From Amblyomma americanum (taxonomy: Eukaryota; Arthropoda; Arachnida; Ixodida; Ixodidae): a stretch of DNA of 64,000 nucleotides. This document shows, piece after piece, positions 12,833-23,992 of the stretch (position 1 is the stretch's first letter; each line of letters opens with the position of its first letter). The position numbers and the translations under genes are program-made. The notes beneath the pieces were generated by a model. That model was not told the origin of the DNA and did no database searches. It worked only from the letters and a program-made list of their open reading frames with translations. Location of the stretch: the NCBI RefSeq assembly GCF_052857255.1, contig NC_135505.1:53804792-53868791 (forward strand). Direction: 5' to 3'.

Positions 12833-13065
12833 AACCTACCACGACGGCTTAGTGCCTGTGGCGCTCGGTTGTCGATCCGAAGGTCTGCGGATTCGACACC
12901 GTCCGCAGCGGCCGAACTTCGGTTGTGGCGAACTGCAGAAACGCGCGCGTGCTTTCCGAGGTCAGCAGACGTTTAAGAATCCAAAGTAATTTAAGTCTAT
13001 GTAGAGTCCTCCAGTACAGCGTCCCTCATAACCCCCCGGTCGCTTCGATTTACTAAACCCCAGAT
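12833..13065 (+). repeat. tRNA-derived SINE, degenerate
   Basis: It begins CCACGACGGCTTAGTGCC (A-box-like), then GCGGATTCGACACC (B-box-like) and GTCCGCAGCGGCCGAA, then a body with AACGCGCGCGTGC, and closes with CCCTCATAACC and CTAAACCCCAG. That order matches a common tick tRNA-headed SINE related to Ruka. It directly follows the satellite. Confidence 0.6.
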
Positions 13066-14385
13066 ACTGTTGCTATTATTTATTTCTAAAGAAAAGTTTC
13101 ATAAATTGCTAAATTTTTTTGGTTTAGAATCCGAAATTTTGTTGCACGCCAAGTAATTAAGAAAGGAAAGAGGGGCCTATGTTTAAGAGAAAGCTGTTTA
13201 AGGAAAAAAATAAACAGTAATTGCGCAAATGGTTTGCGGTAATGCATACTCTCGCTGGCACATACGATAATGTTTGGGTACAGAAAGAAGTATTTCTGTA
13301 AAATTTAACCGTGATGAAATTATCTTGTATTATGTGGACGCGGTAAAATGTCATTGCTTAATAAAAAACTGATCACAATCGCTTGCGGGCCGCCTCGTCA
13401 TGCTTCTCTCGATAAGTGAATATTCAATTTTCTATTTATCGACTTATAGTATATAACTCTCGCCATTGCACTTCGCGTTCTTGGTATTGAGACTTGAGGC
13501 TTATAAGTATCGGCGTAATTTTTTCTAACGCTTTGACAATGGCACATGTGGAGAATTCACAGCCCTCCTCGGCTGCGTTGAAACAACGCGAAGGTCGTCT
13601 GAAAACCGCGGTGAACTTGAAGCAAGCAATGATGGCTATAAAGCGTAAGGAACAATTTTTTTCGAATCATTGCATGCAATTCCTTCTAAATGCTCTCCTC
13701 AAAATAAATATGATGTGATGCCGTGAGTCTGCGTTATCAATATTGGTTGCACTCATATTTCGATTTAATATGGCCCACATTTTGTCTTTGGATTAGCTTT
13801 CGTCGTCGCTTTTGTGCAGGTGGAGGCTTCTGGAGCTGGGAGGCTTTCTTTATTTTTTAGAGATGCATTCAAAAACGAAGGTAAGAGATGTACTTTTATC
13901 GGTGGCAGCCCAAAGGTATACCGACTGGGCTGCACACCCAGAGGGTTGTACAGCCCAGTACTGAGATTAGCACCGCTGGGCGTCGGTCGCTGTGTCTGAG
14001 ACAACATTATTGTAGAAGCAGGGCACAAGCTCTCTGTCCAACCGCCGCAAGCACACCGTGCAACATTTCCTCGGAGCGCTCATCGGCAGTAATATCAATG
14101 CAGTACGCGCAATCGAGCGTACATGTTAAGCGCGCAGACGGTGGTACGCTACTATTTGTTTTGACACAGTAGGTATGCTGCCAACATAGTAAAAAAAAAC
14201 ACCACCATATTCTAACCCCAAGTGAGATTGGCGTTAGAATATGCACTACTTGGGCACATTTTTTATTTTTGGTTTTATTCTATCGTTGTTGCATAGAATA
14301 ACGTGCCTCACTTGACCGGCTCGAAATCAGTGATCTCGACAGATGTCCTCACGCCACCATTGCTCCATTACTTCGCCCGTGCATC
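13066..14385. other. Unassigned intergenic DNA
   Basis: No gene or known repeat recognised. A GC-richer patch at 13,900-14,060 contains CTGGGCTGCACACCCAG, a short self-complementary word. Small open frames here have no motif. Confidence 0.45.
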
Positions 14386-14389
14386 AAAA

Positions 14390-14860
14390 TTGCGCGAGGC
14401 GCATACATCAAGACAGGAATATGAGTCAGGCGATGTAACTTCTGTAGCGTGTTTATTCACCATGCGGCTTTTTTACACAAGGTATGATCTCAATGTACTC
14501 TTTAGTAGTCTCTTGATGTATATCCTAAAAGAACGCAGCGTCACGAGAAAGCACAACGCAGAGCATTATCCAATAGTTTCGCTGCTCGCACAGGCAGCAA
14601 TTCACTGACGAAGGCACAAACGTCCCTTCGGAGCGAAGGCACGTCTTAACGCGTAATGTCTCCATGCGCAGTGCAAGAATGTATTCTGGGGCCGACTGAA
14701 CCCACATCCATGAAGCTCGCTTATTTACACTGGCGTCAAGAAAGTCACGGTACTGCTTCTGGCTTGTGGGTAGTGGAAGTAGTGAGCGATCAACATATCG
14801 TAACATATGCATTTTGGAGAGGCCGTACATGTAATATAAGGAAAACCGAAGAGCAAGGAA
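14390..14860 (-). pseudogene. LINE C-terminal fragment (Cys/His tail)
   Basis: Minus-strand frames read GTFVPSSVNCCLCEQ, then VVLSRDAAFF, then after a stop EYIEIIPCVKKP. This resembles the CPLCG...EH..L.C..A.FFW tail of LINE reverse transcriptases. One Cys-x2-Cys pair remains and the His pair is damaged by a frameshift. Only this end of the element is recognisable. The match rests on a weak pattern. Confidence 0.5.
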
Positions 14861-14892
14861 ACCTGATTTATCAGCAAAAAATGTTTTTTCGT

Positions 14893-15065
14893 TTGTTTCA
14901 TGGGGTTTAACGTCAAAAAGATACGCTGCCTATGAGGGATCCCCTAGTATAGGGCTTTAGAAATTTCGACCACCTCGGGCTCTTTTCCGTGCTCTGACGT
15001 CGTACAGCACGCGGGCCTGAAAAATTTTCCGCCGATCGAAATGCTGCCGCCGCGGCCGGGATCGA
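14893..15065 (-). repeat. Ruka-like SINE fragment
   Basis: On the plus strand it opens with CATGGGGTTTAACGTCAAAA, has GAAATTTCGACCACC and ends in GCCGCCGCGGCCGGGATCGA, the reverse of a Ruka-like unit. The tRNA head is incomplete. Confidence 0.7.
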
Positions 15066-15618
15066 CACAAAAATTAACTTTACTGTCACCTCTCATTAAT
15101 TCCAGCTTTTAAGGTATTTGTACAGTTGTGGCAGATAATATGAGAGAAAACTCACATCCTTATTGTGTTATGGCGCTCCTTTGAATTTTTTCACGCATTT
15201 TCTTTTCGTCTAGGCATTTTCTCCTGTACGCTGGTCTTGCAGTGTAATGCTCTCGTTAATACTCCCGTTCGGCGGTGTGATTCACACCAGCTGCCACAGA
15301 TATATTATATTACAATCCTTCGCTGTCTCTATACCCCCTCCCCTCGGCTTATAGCCCTGCTTCCACGCCAACTCTTCCGCGCTTTCTACGGTAACTACCC
15401 TCTGGATGATTCCCATGGTAACAAGGTGCCGATTGCCTCTTCTTATCCTCTCTCCATATGCTCCTGCTTCAATGGAGGAGCACTGGTGTGAGGGTACACT
15501 ATCTATAGAGCTTCGCTGTATAACTTATGGTACTTGCTTTTGGGAAGTGGTCTGACACTGGCCAATTTCCTGTATGGCTGGGGGAAACTCTTTTGGCAGA
15601 CCGAAAACTTCTTATCCT

Positions 15619-15866
15619 GCATTAGTGGCCTAGTGACTTAAGCATCCGCCTCGCATGCGGGAGGTTCGGGGTTCGATCTCCAGTGCTGCCGGATACCACC
15701 GGTGATACAATGAGTAAAAACTTTCAACTCCCTGCTGCTGGGCTTCTTTGGGGTGAAATGCTTGGGAAATGTGTCTTTGACCCCACCTTGTGCAATGAAA
15801 GTTACCTTATGCCAAGGCGCTCTTTAGCCAAAGTTGTCATTGCGCCATAAAAATTCATCTTCATCT
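15619..15866 (+). repeat. tRNA-headed SINE (same family as 21,297)
   Basis: The head GTGGCCTAGTGACTTAAGC...CCGCCTCGCATGCGG...GGTTCGATCTCC is a tRNA-like fold with a CGC-type anticodon loop. The body has ACCGGTGATACAATG, GAAATGCTTGGGAAA and TTTGACCCCACCTTG, and it ends TGCGCCATAAAAATTCATC. The copy at 21,297-21,545 has the same word order. Confidence 0.8.
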
Positions 15867-15879
15867 ACGGTAATCATCG

Positions 15880-16115
15880 TTCGGTTGGTGGTGGTGGTGG
15901 TAGTGGTTTTATTAAAAATAATAGTAAAAAGGAAGGAAAAGATTTTTGCTAGCCCCGGCATCTGCCATCGATACTGAAGCACCTGAGCTGGGGCAGCGGA
16001 AATAAAGGACAGCAGGCAGAATGGAGAAATGAAATTAAAGAGGTGAGGGGACAGGAAGAGAGGATAGGGGGAGAAGTAATATGTACAAACTATTTACACA
16101 ATAAGAAATGTCTCC
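15880..16115. repeat. Probable dispersed tick repeat with GGT run
   Basis: Starts with a GGT trinucleotide run and TTTTATTAAAAATAATAG, followed by a purine-rich segment (AAAGAGGTGAGGGGACAGGA, AGAGAGGATAGGGGGAG). It looks like a dispersed element from general tick wording, but no second copy lies in this window. Confidence 0.35.
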
Positions 16116-16674
16116 AGGTTGTGCGCGTGATTAGTTCATTTTAGAGGTATTAAATCACACACGCGCACAGCACTGTGTTGGTTAGAACTGGAGTGGGGCG
16201 TCCAGTTACTAATCGTTCAAGGTAGAACTCGCGGAGCGTTCGGTCACTGCGTGTAACTACCTGAATTTCTCCGCTCCTGTTTCACCCTCCTCCAATGTTA
16301 ACCACATTAACCCCTTTCGACGCTTTCGCCATGCACTACTCCTTCTACGGTAATCCTCCTCGTCCTTTCAGGGTACATACCCTCGGAGTGGTTTCCGTGG
16401 CAACCACTGACTCAGTGCGCCTTCTTACGCTCTTGCGTTACGCTTCTTCTTCCATGGTAGGCATCCTTCGCATGAAGATTCCTTCGCTCTTGCCACACCC
16501 TCCTCCTTCCGCGGTAAACAGCTTCTGGACGCTTTTCTGGGTAACCACCATCCGATTGTGCCTTCCTACGCTCTCCCCGTAAAGACTCCATCCATGACAG
16601 CTCTCTTTGTCCTTCCACAATAACTACCCTGCCGGTGGTTTCTTTGGCAACCACCAAACACCTGCCACATACCG

Positions 16675-16686
16675 CCCCCCCCCCCA
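16675..16686. repeat. Poly-C run
   Basis: An uninterrupted C tract of about 12 bases, likely length-variable or prone to assembly error. Confidence 0.9.
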
Positions 16687-17149
16687 ACGGGGATTCCTCC
16701 TCATTACCGATACCTGCTTCTTTCTATGGTAACCATGCTCCGGATGGTTCCAATGGCAAATGTCTACCTGTCACGCGTTTTTCCGCTTTCACTATGCCTT
16801 CCTCCTTGCATGGTAACCACTCTCTGCCTGGCCCCCATGGAAGCGCACCCAGTGACAGCGCCAATGACCACGCCATACTACTACGACTACAAAGACGACA
16901 CGAAACCAAGGAATAAACACTAAACAGCTGTCTCTGCAAAGCTTTCTTAAGACCGTGTACTCAAAAATACAGATGAACACTTAGAAACAGCTGCCAGGAA
17001 TGATTGATTTGTGGATTTAAAAATAAAAACCCTGAAGCACGTTGAAGGGCAAAAAGTGTGCGAAAGGTTCTCCAGATACTATCACAAGAGCGAGAAATTT
17101 CCTCGATGCGTAGTCTCTCTTTTAGAGCGCCCTAAAAATGTTCCGAAAA

Positions 17150-17480
17150 TTCTATGCAGCGCACGTCGTGCTTTCCTCGCAGAATGCAGCAGTTTCCTGA
17201 GTTTCGTAATGAAGGCGTTCTAGATTTGGGCCCGGGAAGATACAAAGTGCTTCCAACCCATCAAATTCTGTTTTTATCATACTCTTTTTATCAGAGCAAA
17301 AGAGGGCGGCCTCATCAGCATAGGCCAAAAAATTAGTTACGCAAGGTGCTAGCAAGAATTCATTACTTCCTGTGTTGTTAACGTGCTTACCTCTAGTGGC
17401 TCGAGATGTACAGAGCAAAATACGAGGCGACGTTGAACAGGTGATTGAAGTAAAATATCTTATCTTGCAGCTCCTCATAC
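17150..17480 (-). pseudogene. LINE reverse transcriptase fragment (YADE)
   Basis: The minus-strand frame contains NFLAYADEAALFCSDKKSM, matching the catalytic YADD block and following helix of non-LTR reverse transcriptases (usually LAYADD.ALF). The second catalytic Asp is Glu, so this copy is inactive by that change alone. Flanking motifs are not recognisable and the clade is not resolved. Confidence 0.65.
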
Positions 17481-17483
17481 ATG

Positions 17484-17512
17484 TTGTAGAGGGTGGGGGG
17501 GGGGGGGGGGCT
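17484..17512. repeat. Poly-G run
   Basis: A run of about 17 G after GAGGGT. It may form a G-quadruplex and is a likely assembly-uncertain site. Confidence 0.9.
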
Positions 17513-17514
17513 CA

Positions 17515-18535
17515 AAAGATACACTTTGAGGTCGTTCAGGTGGGATGAATGGGAAGTCGATTTTGGAGCACCGGAAGGAGACTATCGGTAGCAGCCGATA
17601 CAGCTTCCTCTGTCAGCAGTGTGCGCTCAAGTATGTGGCATACCAGACTCTACTGCCTGCGCTCGCGTATGTACTCTATTTAAGAGACATTTTGGACTTA
17701 CACGAGCCAAAGGTTTGACCTAGTTGTCTCGCGATAGGGCATTCGAAGCTGCTGAAGCTGATGGGATTTGTATAACAAAAACCTGCCGATATTTCGTTTT
17801 ATATCCCTCACCAGAGTGGATTTAGCGCATAGATAGCCGGTTTAGATCAATTTTCAGTTAAATTAATTTTGCTTCAAAAACAAAATTTTAATATTTATTT
17901 AGTGTCCCAATGTTACACCGAAATGTAAACAGCAAAAGATCTTGATTAAAACAAGACTACTTTGAGAATTTGGTTTCATCCTAACCCCGTTTCACTCCGC
18001 TTCAACCTATCTATCAGGTTTAAACCGGAACGAAATGTCGCTCAGGAGCCGAATTCAAGGCTTAACCTCGAAGGCGTGAACCGGAGCAGAAAACCGTTCT
18101 GGTTTGACACCCTGCCTGCACCCTAGAGGCGCCGAAGCAAGACGCAGGGGTATTTTCTTAATTCTTGACGACCCAGACAGATCGTAGTTTCAAAAACCAG
18201 AGATTTCGGCTCCCTCCATGAGTGACCTGTAAGAAACAGCCGATGGGCTCAGCAGTGTCGTCCAGAAATAGAGCTGAGGCTCCGCTCCAGTCAAAAATCA
18301 AGATACTCAAATGGTACCATGAATGTGAACGTCGAAGAAACGTAATGTATTTTTCGGCACAGATCTCTCAGCGCGAACGAAGAGAAGATTGTGGGTTTTT
18401 TAATTCGATATCTTAATTGGCCACTTTCGGCAAGTGTAGTCCGCAATTCTCCGAACAACATAGGTGAATTCACCATGGAAGCGGCTGCGACAGCGAGGAA
18501 AATGGATGCCAAACTTTGTCAATGTTGGACTACTA
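17515..18535. other. Unassigned DNA with GAACCGG-type patch
   Basis: No gene recognised. The segment 17,990-18,110 has AACCGGA, GAACCGGAGC and AACCGTTCTGG words similar to 3,040-3,215. The small ORFs at 18,222-18,512 have no motif. Confidence 0.4.
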
Positions 18536-18539
18536 CTCT

Positions 18540-19720
18540 TTTCCTTCACCGACCACCTCGATATGCGGTCGAGGACCAGCGAATGACTGAGGAAAGTCAT
18601 CCGCGAGATTTTCCAGGAGGAACTTGGGGACCTCTACAGCCATCAACTGATGTCGCATCACTAACGAACGTGGTTTGTGATGACGCCCACATGGCTTCCG
18701 CCGTCGCATAGGCAGCAGCCTAGAGCACAGAGTACGACCCCACGGCTTGTGCTGACCCAATACACAATGGAATACCTCCCACCAGCCTGCGCCACTAAGA
18801 CGCCAACGCCGCCACCCAGGTTATTGCAAGTCCCTGGAAGAAAATCAGACCATCGGCGGACGCGCGACTAGCGCCGCCTAATCAGCTGGCCTCAACTGTA
18901 AGGAGCCCGGCTACATTCTCCAGCCCTGCTCATAGGCAAGAATGGGCCTCCAGGTGTCTTCCCATGAAGCACTACGATGGCAATGCGACCAGCGGTCAAA
19001 TTGAGTACCTGCACCACGCTGAGCACACGCAGAGCCGCCCCCCGAAGTTCCCGTCACCGTCATGTGCGCAGCTGGCTCGCGACGCCACGGCTACGAAATC
19101 GCTCAGGAGGAAGAAACGCCAGCCCGCTTAGGAAAAATAGCAAGAACAGTGCATTGTCTCCAACTACATCAACTCTGCACCAAAAGACAAGCTCGACGAC
19201 GACTCGGGCATAAGCCACAGGGAAATAACGACGACCTGCCCAAGCCGCTGTCACAGGACACGAAAAAGCCAAAGTCGGACGCCAAACCCAGTATGAAAAG
19301 AGAGGACATTAGCAAAATATCTTAAAGTGGTCATCGACAGTCTTCTGGTTAACGCCCTGGGTGGAGACAGGAGTAATCTGTTTTTAGAGGAACGTTTTTG
19401 ATGGCCTCTGTTTAGGCACCACGGTAGGCCAACTAATTACGCCATCGGGGTGGTTTAGAGCAAGAGTAAAGGTTGATGGACGTACCTATCCTGCGAACAT
19501 CATAGTACTGAAAAAGTTTTTGCGATATAATCATGGGCATGAAAGCTCTGACCAAGCATCAAGAGGTTATCGAGCTTCGATCTAACCTTAACACAATTTC
19601 GACGTGACGCTCCCGTGAATGTCCTCTGTAAAGTGGCTCTCCCGCTCCTGCAAAGCCTCTTGTCTCCGGAGACGCCATAAATAAAACTCACATCGAGCAT
19701 ATCATCAAAAACACGCATCT
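18540..19720 (+). pseudogene. Gypsy-like LTR element gag-protease remnant
   Basis: Frames read FQEELGDLYSHQ (18,610 region), a Pro-rich stretch with LTQYTMEYLPPA, then IGKNGPPGVFP, then a basic Ser/Arg linker (RSSRHRHVRS), then SSTVFWLTPWVETGV and GTTVGQLITPSGWFRARVKV with YPANIIVL. This order resembles tick gypsy-like gag followed by a retropepsin-type domain with a degraded active-site region. The zinc knuckle is not readable. Many stops; no RT follows and no LTRs are visible. Confidence 0.6.
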
Positions 19721-19724
19721 ACTC

Positions 19725-20525
19725 TTAGACAAATTAAGCCGCAAGGAAAGAAGCATCGCCCATTTTGAGAGTAATGTAAAGGCGTAGGTTCTGCTGAATC
19801 CTAGAAATCCGAAGAATCCTATCCCACCATCAGAGGCATGACGAGTCCTCTCGTCAAGTATCTGCAGTTTCAGATAAATTTGCCTTGTCTCACCCATCCT
19901 TAAAATATTCACCTGAAGAAGAGTGCATACCGGTTCACGTTGTGTAATTTTCATTCCGACATTTAAGGAAATAGCACATAAAAGTCGGTACCTGCCCGCT
20001 TAAGCATGCAGTTTGTATGCGGAGATTCATTTTGAATATACTAGCTACGCATGCACGCTACGTATGCATGCTACATATCTCCATCTTTCAAACTACCGAA
20101 AAACATTGGTTCGTTCTAACAATTTATACCGAAGCGCTATTAAATCCGGGCAAAATAACCAACAACGCTAGCAAAGAAACAAAATGAGAGCAGTCCACCT
20201 TCTAAGTACATACCTAATACGAAGCATAGGTGTCCTGCTGTAAAAATATAGACTATGGACATCATCTCGTCGTAGAAATTTCGAAAGAGCAAAATAACTA
20301 AAACCATGTCTGACTTGCATGTCACTGCATTGCAGACAAGGACAAAATCACTGATTTGGAAGAGCGAACATATGGCGTAAAAGATACTCCAACTACGTAA
20401 GGAACCCACGTCCAGCGCTAGAACGGCAAATAAAAACTAACAAGATTTTGCACATCATCATTTCAACCGTCGAAAATGAGATTATAATGCATGTTTTGAA
20501 GCCAAAACAAAACCGGTGAACTGAT
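19725..20525. other. Unassigned DNA
   Basis: No supported gene. A short run at 20,040-20,080 alternates words such as CTACGCATGCACG, CTACGTATGCATG and CTACATATC. Confidence 0.45.
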
Positions 20526-20529
20526 TGAA

Positions 20530-21296
20530 TTTTGTTTAGTGTATAATCGACGGAACCCATTCATCCCCTTCCGGTTTGGCTTTTGCAATAAATGTTATTC
20601 CCGTATCGACAGCATACTGATAGAAGTAAGATGGAACGTAAAAATTCCTTGTTCGTTTGGCACAGTTCGTGGGGGACAGTTGTGGCAGTACGCACGTTTC
20701 TATTACACCAAGGTCGCTAGTTCTTACATGATTTATTAGAATTTTACCAGAATACAAATGCTTTGTGCGCTGAACATTACATACCATTTTCTGAACTTAG
20801 CATTAAATGTGGTCTTAATATTCCTGCAATGTCCTCGGAGTTTTTATTAGTCCCATAAGTAGTGCTTCCTCTTATCTGGTGGAATAATGTGCTCCACTTT
20901 TATCGCTTTCAAAGACATTCAGCTTTTATTGTACAGCCCACACAAAAGTCTGTTGTAGTTCTTATCTGCTTAGCCAGGTAGTCGACGTGTTGTGTCCAAG
21001 AAAACTGTTCGCCAAAATTCATTCCTAGATACTCCACCTTTTAGAGATGTCAACAATAGTACACTTACAATTTTGGCAGTCATCACTGTGCATATAGAGC
21101 GTGGATGACACAACAGTTTGTCTGGGGGACTGTGGAAACAGATTGTTTGATTTGTTTTTGCTAATAATTGTGAAATTAATTTTAAACCACGCAACAACTT
21201 TAAAGACACCCTAATGCACCGAGGCCTGACATTGTGATATTTCGTCCCCCTAAGAAAAATGCCCTAGCATCAGCATACTGATATATTTTTGAATTG
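20530..21296 (-). pseudogene. Jockey/CR1-type LINE RT, 3' part
   Basis: On the minus strand: QYADARAFFLGG (YADD altered to YADA), then VEYLGMNFGEQFSWTQHVDY (thumb block) and, toward 20,540, VIETCVLPQLSPTNCAKR with NFYVPSYFYQYAV, the usual C-terminal end of such LINEs. The frame shifts between these blocks. The element continues to the right of the SINE at 21,297-21,545. Confidence 0.8.
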
Positions 21297-21545
21297 GACC
21301 GGAGCGGTGGCCGAGTGGTTGAGCATCCGCCTCGCATGCGGGAAGTGCGGGGTTTGATTCCCCGCGCCGCCAGGGGTACCCACCGGTAATACAATGGGTG
21401 CAAGCTTTCTCCTGGTCTGGTGCTCGACTTCTTTAGGATGAAATGCTTGGAAAAGGGGTCTTTGACCCCACCTTGGGAAGTCGAAAATACCTTGGGCGAT
21501 GGCGTTGTTTGGCCATATATGCCCTTGCGCCAAAAATATTCATCA
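21297..21545 (+). repeat. tRNA-headed SINE inserted in the LINE
   Basis: The head GGAGCGGTGGCCGAGTGG...CCGCCTCGCATGCGG...GGTTTGATTCC is tRNA-like. The body contains ACCGGTAATACAATGG and TTTGACCCCACCTTG, and the tail is CAAAAATATTCATCATC. Its flanks (21,268-21,296 and 21,544-21,564) are a diverged duplication of the same LINE segment, which supports a real insertion. Same family as 15,619-15,866. Confidence 0.88.
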
Positions 21546-21640
21546 TCAGCATATACATGAATTGAGGTGCAGTTGTGTTAGGTCACGTATGTAGAGCTTA
21601 AAAAATAAGGGTCCTAAGACGAATCCCTGTGGCACTTCAT
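21546..21640 (-). pseudogene. LINE RT block B, right of the SINE
   Basis: On the minus strand this reads VPQGFVLGPLFFKLYIRDL, the block that precedes YADD in non-LTR reverse transcriptases. It joins across the SINE to QYADA at 21,285. The LINE is cut off at 21,640 where a different repeat terminus begins. Confidence 0.85.
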
Positions 21641-21664
21641 TTTTTTAATGCGAAAGCATTGTAT
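21641..21664. repeat. Repeat terminus TTTTAATGCGAAAGCATT
   Basis: The word TTTTAATGCGAAAGCATT followed by TATG.CT is shared with 23,994-24,020. AATGC-GAAA-GCATT is a small hairpin with a GNRA loop. It directly truncates the neighbouring LINE, as a transposon end would. Confidence 0.55.
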
Positions 21665-21779
21665 GCCTATATTTGCGCTTTCGTGTTGTAAGGCCGCGCT
21701 TCATCAACGCGTACATCTTTTTAATTCCCTTAGCTTGTGGTCACAGCGGGCCTCCGGTCTACGTGGCGAGATCTCAGTG

Positions 21780-22070
21780 AAGCTCCGAGCAAAATTCACG
21801 CCAAATATAAAAACTCCGGAACAGGGTGGGTTAATTAGTTTGTCAGTTAATTAGAGTGAAAAATGTCCAAAAAATTGGCGGGGCCGGAGCTAAACTGACG
21901 CCAAATTTTAAAACACAGAAAGAGGGCGCAGCCAAGCGTGGCGCCAAAATTGAATAACCGGAGGTGGGCAGGGCCAGAGCAAAATTCGTGCCAAATATAA
22001 AAACTCCGGAACTGTGTGGAGCAAGTGTGACGCAAAATTTGAAAACGAAGCGTGGCGTCAAGTCTCCTCT
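21780..22070 (+). repeat. Tandem array of GAGCAAAATTC/CTCCGGA units
   Basis: Units contain GAGCAAAATTCACGCCAAAT, ATAAAAACTCCGGAAC and GCGCCAAAATT. They recur at about 21,784, 21,878, 21,968 and 22,020 with spacing of 50-95 bases. Probably the inner subrepeats of a non-autonomous element whose end lies at 21,641. Confidence 0.5.
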
Positions 22071-22072
22071 CC

Positions 22073-22725
22073 AGAGGGTGGTCTCCAGCCAAGCCGCCAT
22101 ATCAGTAAGAAGATACCCCTCAAGCAGAGAGGTTTCTCTTATATGGGTTCCTGCTCATGAGGGCATTCCGGGGAATGAGGCTGCTCACAGCTTTGCTCGA
22201 GAATAATACGTCCGAGCTGCTCTGGAAGTGCCCCTGAGTGGGAATAAAGACCCTCTTATAACGTAAAAAGGAATAACCGAAAAACCTAGACTGGATTGGA
22301 GAACACTCTCACTTCCGGATAGGTCACTCACTCCAAAAAATGCAGGGCCTGGAGGAGGCTTCATGTCAACAGATTCTTTTCGTCCTCTATACTACACGAT
22401 GAAGACACTGGGGAGCCTGATCTCTGCAGTTGCTGCCACAGAATGACTTCGCAAGATCACTTAATTTGGGAGTGCCCGGATTCTCCTGGGGCTAAATCAC
22501 AAAGCATCCCAGACCTTGGCATCAGGGAAGAGCTGATCTGTAGCCACGACCTGGATCCGCAAAGACTCCTCATCCGTCAGGCGGAGACAGCTTATTACAA
22601 GACTCTCAGCGGTCTCCGGTGCTGAGAGCCGACCGGGAGGCACCCCCTCCTAATTGCTACGTCCAGATCGTGAGGCCCCATGATGACGGGAATAAAGTTC
22701 ATTCATTCATTGCATTCATTGCAGT
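22073..22725 (+). pseudogene. I-type LINE 3' end (RNase H and tail)
   Basis: Frames read SLIWVPAHEGIPGNEAAHSF, the last catalytic block of the RNase H domain in I-clade LINEs. Further on come SQDHLIWECP (zinc-like tail, usually H.LWECP) and AETAYYKTLSGLRC, then a stop. The 3' end has AATAAAGTTCATTCATTCATT (22,690-22,715), a poly(A)-signal-like word and TTCA repeats. Several stops show an old copy, and the upstream RT is missing. Confidence 0.8.
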
Positions 22726-22914
22726 CCATGCTTTCACATTCCTCCAATGCGGTTTGCCGCAGTGATCTCAAACGTTTTTTGAAGTTATGCATTGTTGACA
22801 CTATTTATTCTAACCTTCTGTTGTCTATCCTGAAAATAGAAAAATTGGTCTCTATGGCCCACGTAATCCCATAAAAGATCAGTTTTGAATACATAGATTA
22901 TGGCCAACGGCATC

Positions 22915-23180
22915 AGACGCCTACTTTAATTTAAAAATAGCGCTATTACAATATTTATAGTCTATGGCTGGGTTCACATCGTCCGCAATATCTTCGAGAG
23001 CTGTTATACTCTTTCCACGCACAAAACGATGCTGACAGTCAGCAGATAGCAGGTGGTGTTTCTCTCGAAAGGACAACCAGCGCTTATACAATACTTTCTC
23101 TAGCACACATGCGAAACAAGAGAGAATGGCTGTAGACCTATATTTAGACACTCTTTGTCACCATCTTTTTAAGCTGGTCA
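22915..23180 (-). pseudogene. LINE reverse transcriptase fragment
   Basis: The minus-strand frame contains KYRSTAILSCFACVLEKVLY and KRWLSFREKHHLLSADCQH with FVRGKSITALEDI. These match RT blocks 1-2 of Jockey/CR1 LINEs (NYRPIS.L..FSKV.EK..Y; LL...Q.GF..G.ST). It ends within ADDVNPAIDYK. Nothing else of the element is seen. Confidence 0.8.
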
Positions 23181-23221
23181 TGCTAATGTCATCTTCATTT
23201 GATATGTATTTTTTTACTGTG

Positions 23222-23610
23222 CATCATCATCAGCCTGGCTCCACCCATACTGAGGCAAAGGCTCTCCCACGACTCTCCAAATAACACTTGCTTTGCCAGC
23301 TGAGCCCACCCTACATCTGCAGTCTTCTTAATCTCATCCGCCCGCCTAACTTTCTGCCGCCCCCTGCTATCCTTGCCTTCTCTTGGAATCCACCCTGTTA
23401 CCCTTAAGGACCAGCGGTTATCTTGGCTTCGCATTGCATGCACTGCCCAGGTCCATTTCTTCCTCTTGATTTCGGCCAGGATGTCATTAACCCTCGTTTG
23501 TTTTCTCACCCACTGTGCCCGCTGGCAGTCTGTTAACGTTAAGCTTATCATTTTTATATCCATGGCTCGCTTCGTTGTTCTTAACTTAAGATGAGCCCTT
23601 TTCCAGTGGC
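23222..23610 (-). mobile_element. RTE/BovB LINE, 3' fragment
   Basis: The minus-strand frame reads VNDILAEIKRKKWTWAVHAM, RSQDNRWSLRVTGWIPRE and GRQKVRRADEIKK, nearly the same as the C-terminal end of the RTE at 7,241. It ends in a short GAT tail at 23,222. 5' truncated; the left part of the frame is broken. Confidence 0.92.
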
Positions 23611-23611
23611 A

Positions 23612-23990
23612 GGATTTCTGCTAAAATGTAACATATATGTTTTAAATTGATTGTAGCTAATGATGAGGTTCTCAGGTCCCTAGACTGAATTCTGTTGCAC
23701 CCGGGTGGACTTTCAAGACAGACTAGTTAAAGTTTCCCGAACTTGCATTACATTAAGATCTGTCATATATACTAAATAACAATGGAAGGAGAGTTGTGTA
23801 TTTCTTTGAATGTCTATCAGTTGTCGAAGGTATAGAGGTATGTTTGCTGAAGAGCAGTTAATGTTATTGATGAATTGTTCACTTGACTGGAGACTATTAG
23901 GGGCTTTCGGGGCTCATGAGTGTGCGCAAGACTTGTCCGCAGGAAACGTTTATAGGAGTCCGCTCCACCTGTGCAGACTGAAGTGCACAA
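23612..23990. other. Unassigned DNA
   Basis: No gene or known repeat seen. Confidence 0.4.
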
Positions 23991-23992
23991 GA

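Larger units (their letters stand above)
15370..16880 (+). repeat. Degenerate tandem repeat with RFX-box-like palindromes
   Basis: At 15,380-15,422 and again through 16,330-16,830, diverged units recur with a CTTCC-TC-TTCTAYGGTAACCAC half and a GGATGGTTYCCATGGCAACC half. RFX/X-box-like words lie at 15,408-15,422 (GATTCCCATGGTAAC), 16,391-16,404 (GTTTCCGTGGCAAC), 16,638-16,651 (GTTTCTTTGGCAAC) and 16,747-16,760 (GTTCCAATGGCAAA). A SINE (15,619-15,866) and another repeat separate the first unit from the rest. Small ORFs across it are artefacts. Confidence 0.6.

Noticed and set aside
16295..16916. ORFs across the RFX-box-like repeat
   Set aside because: They follow the repeat unit and have no protein-like conservation.
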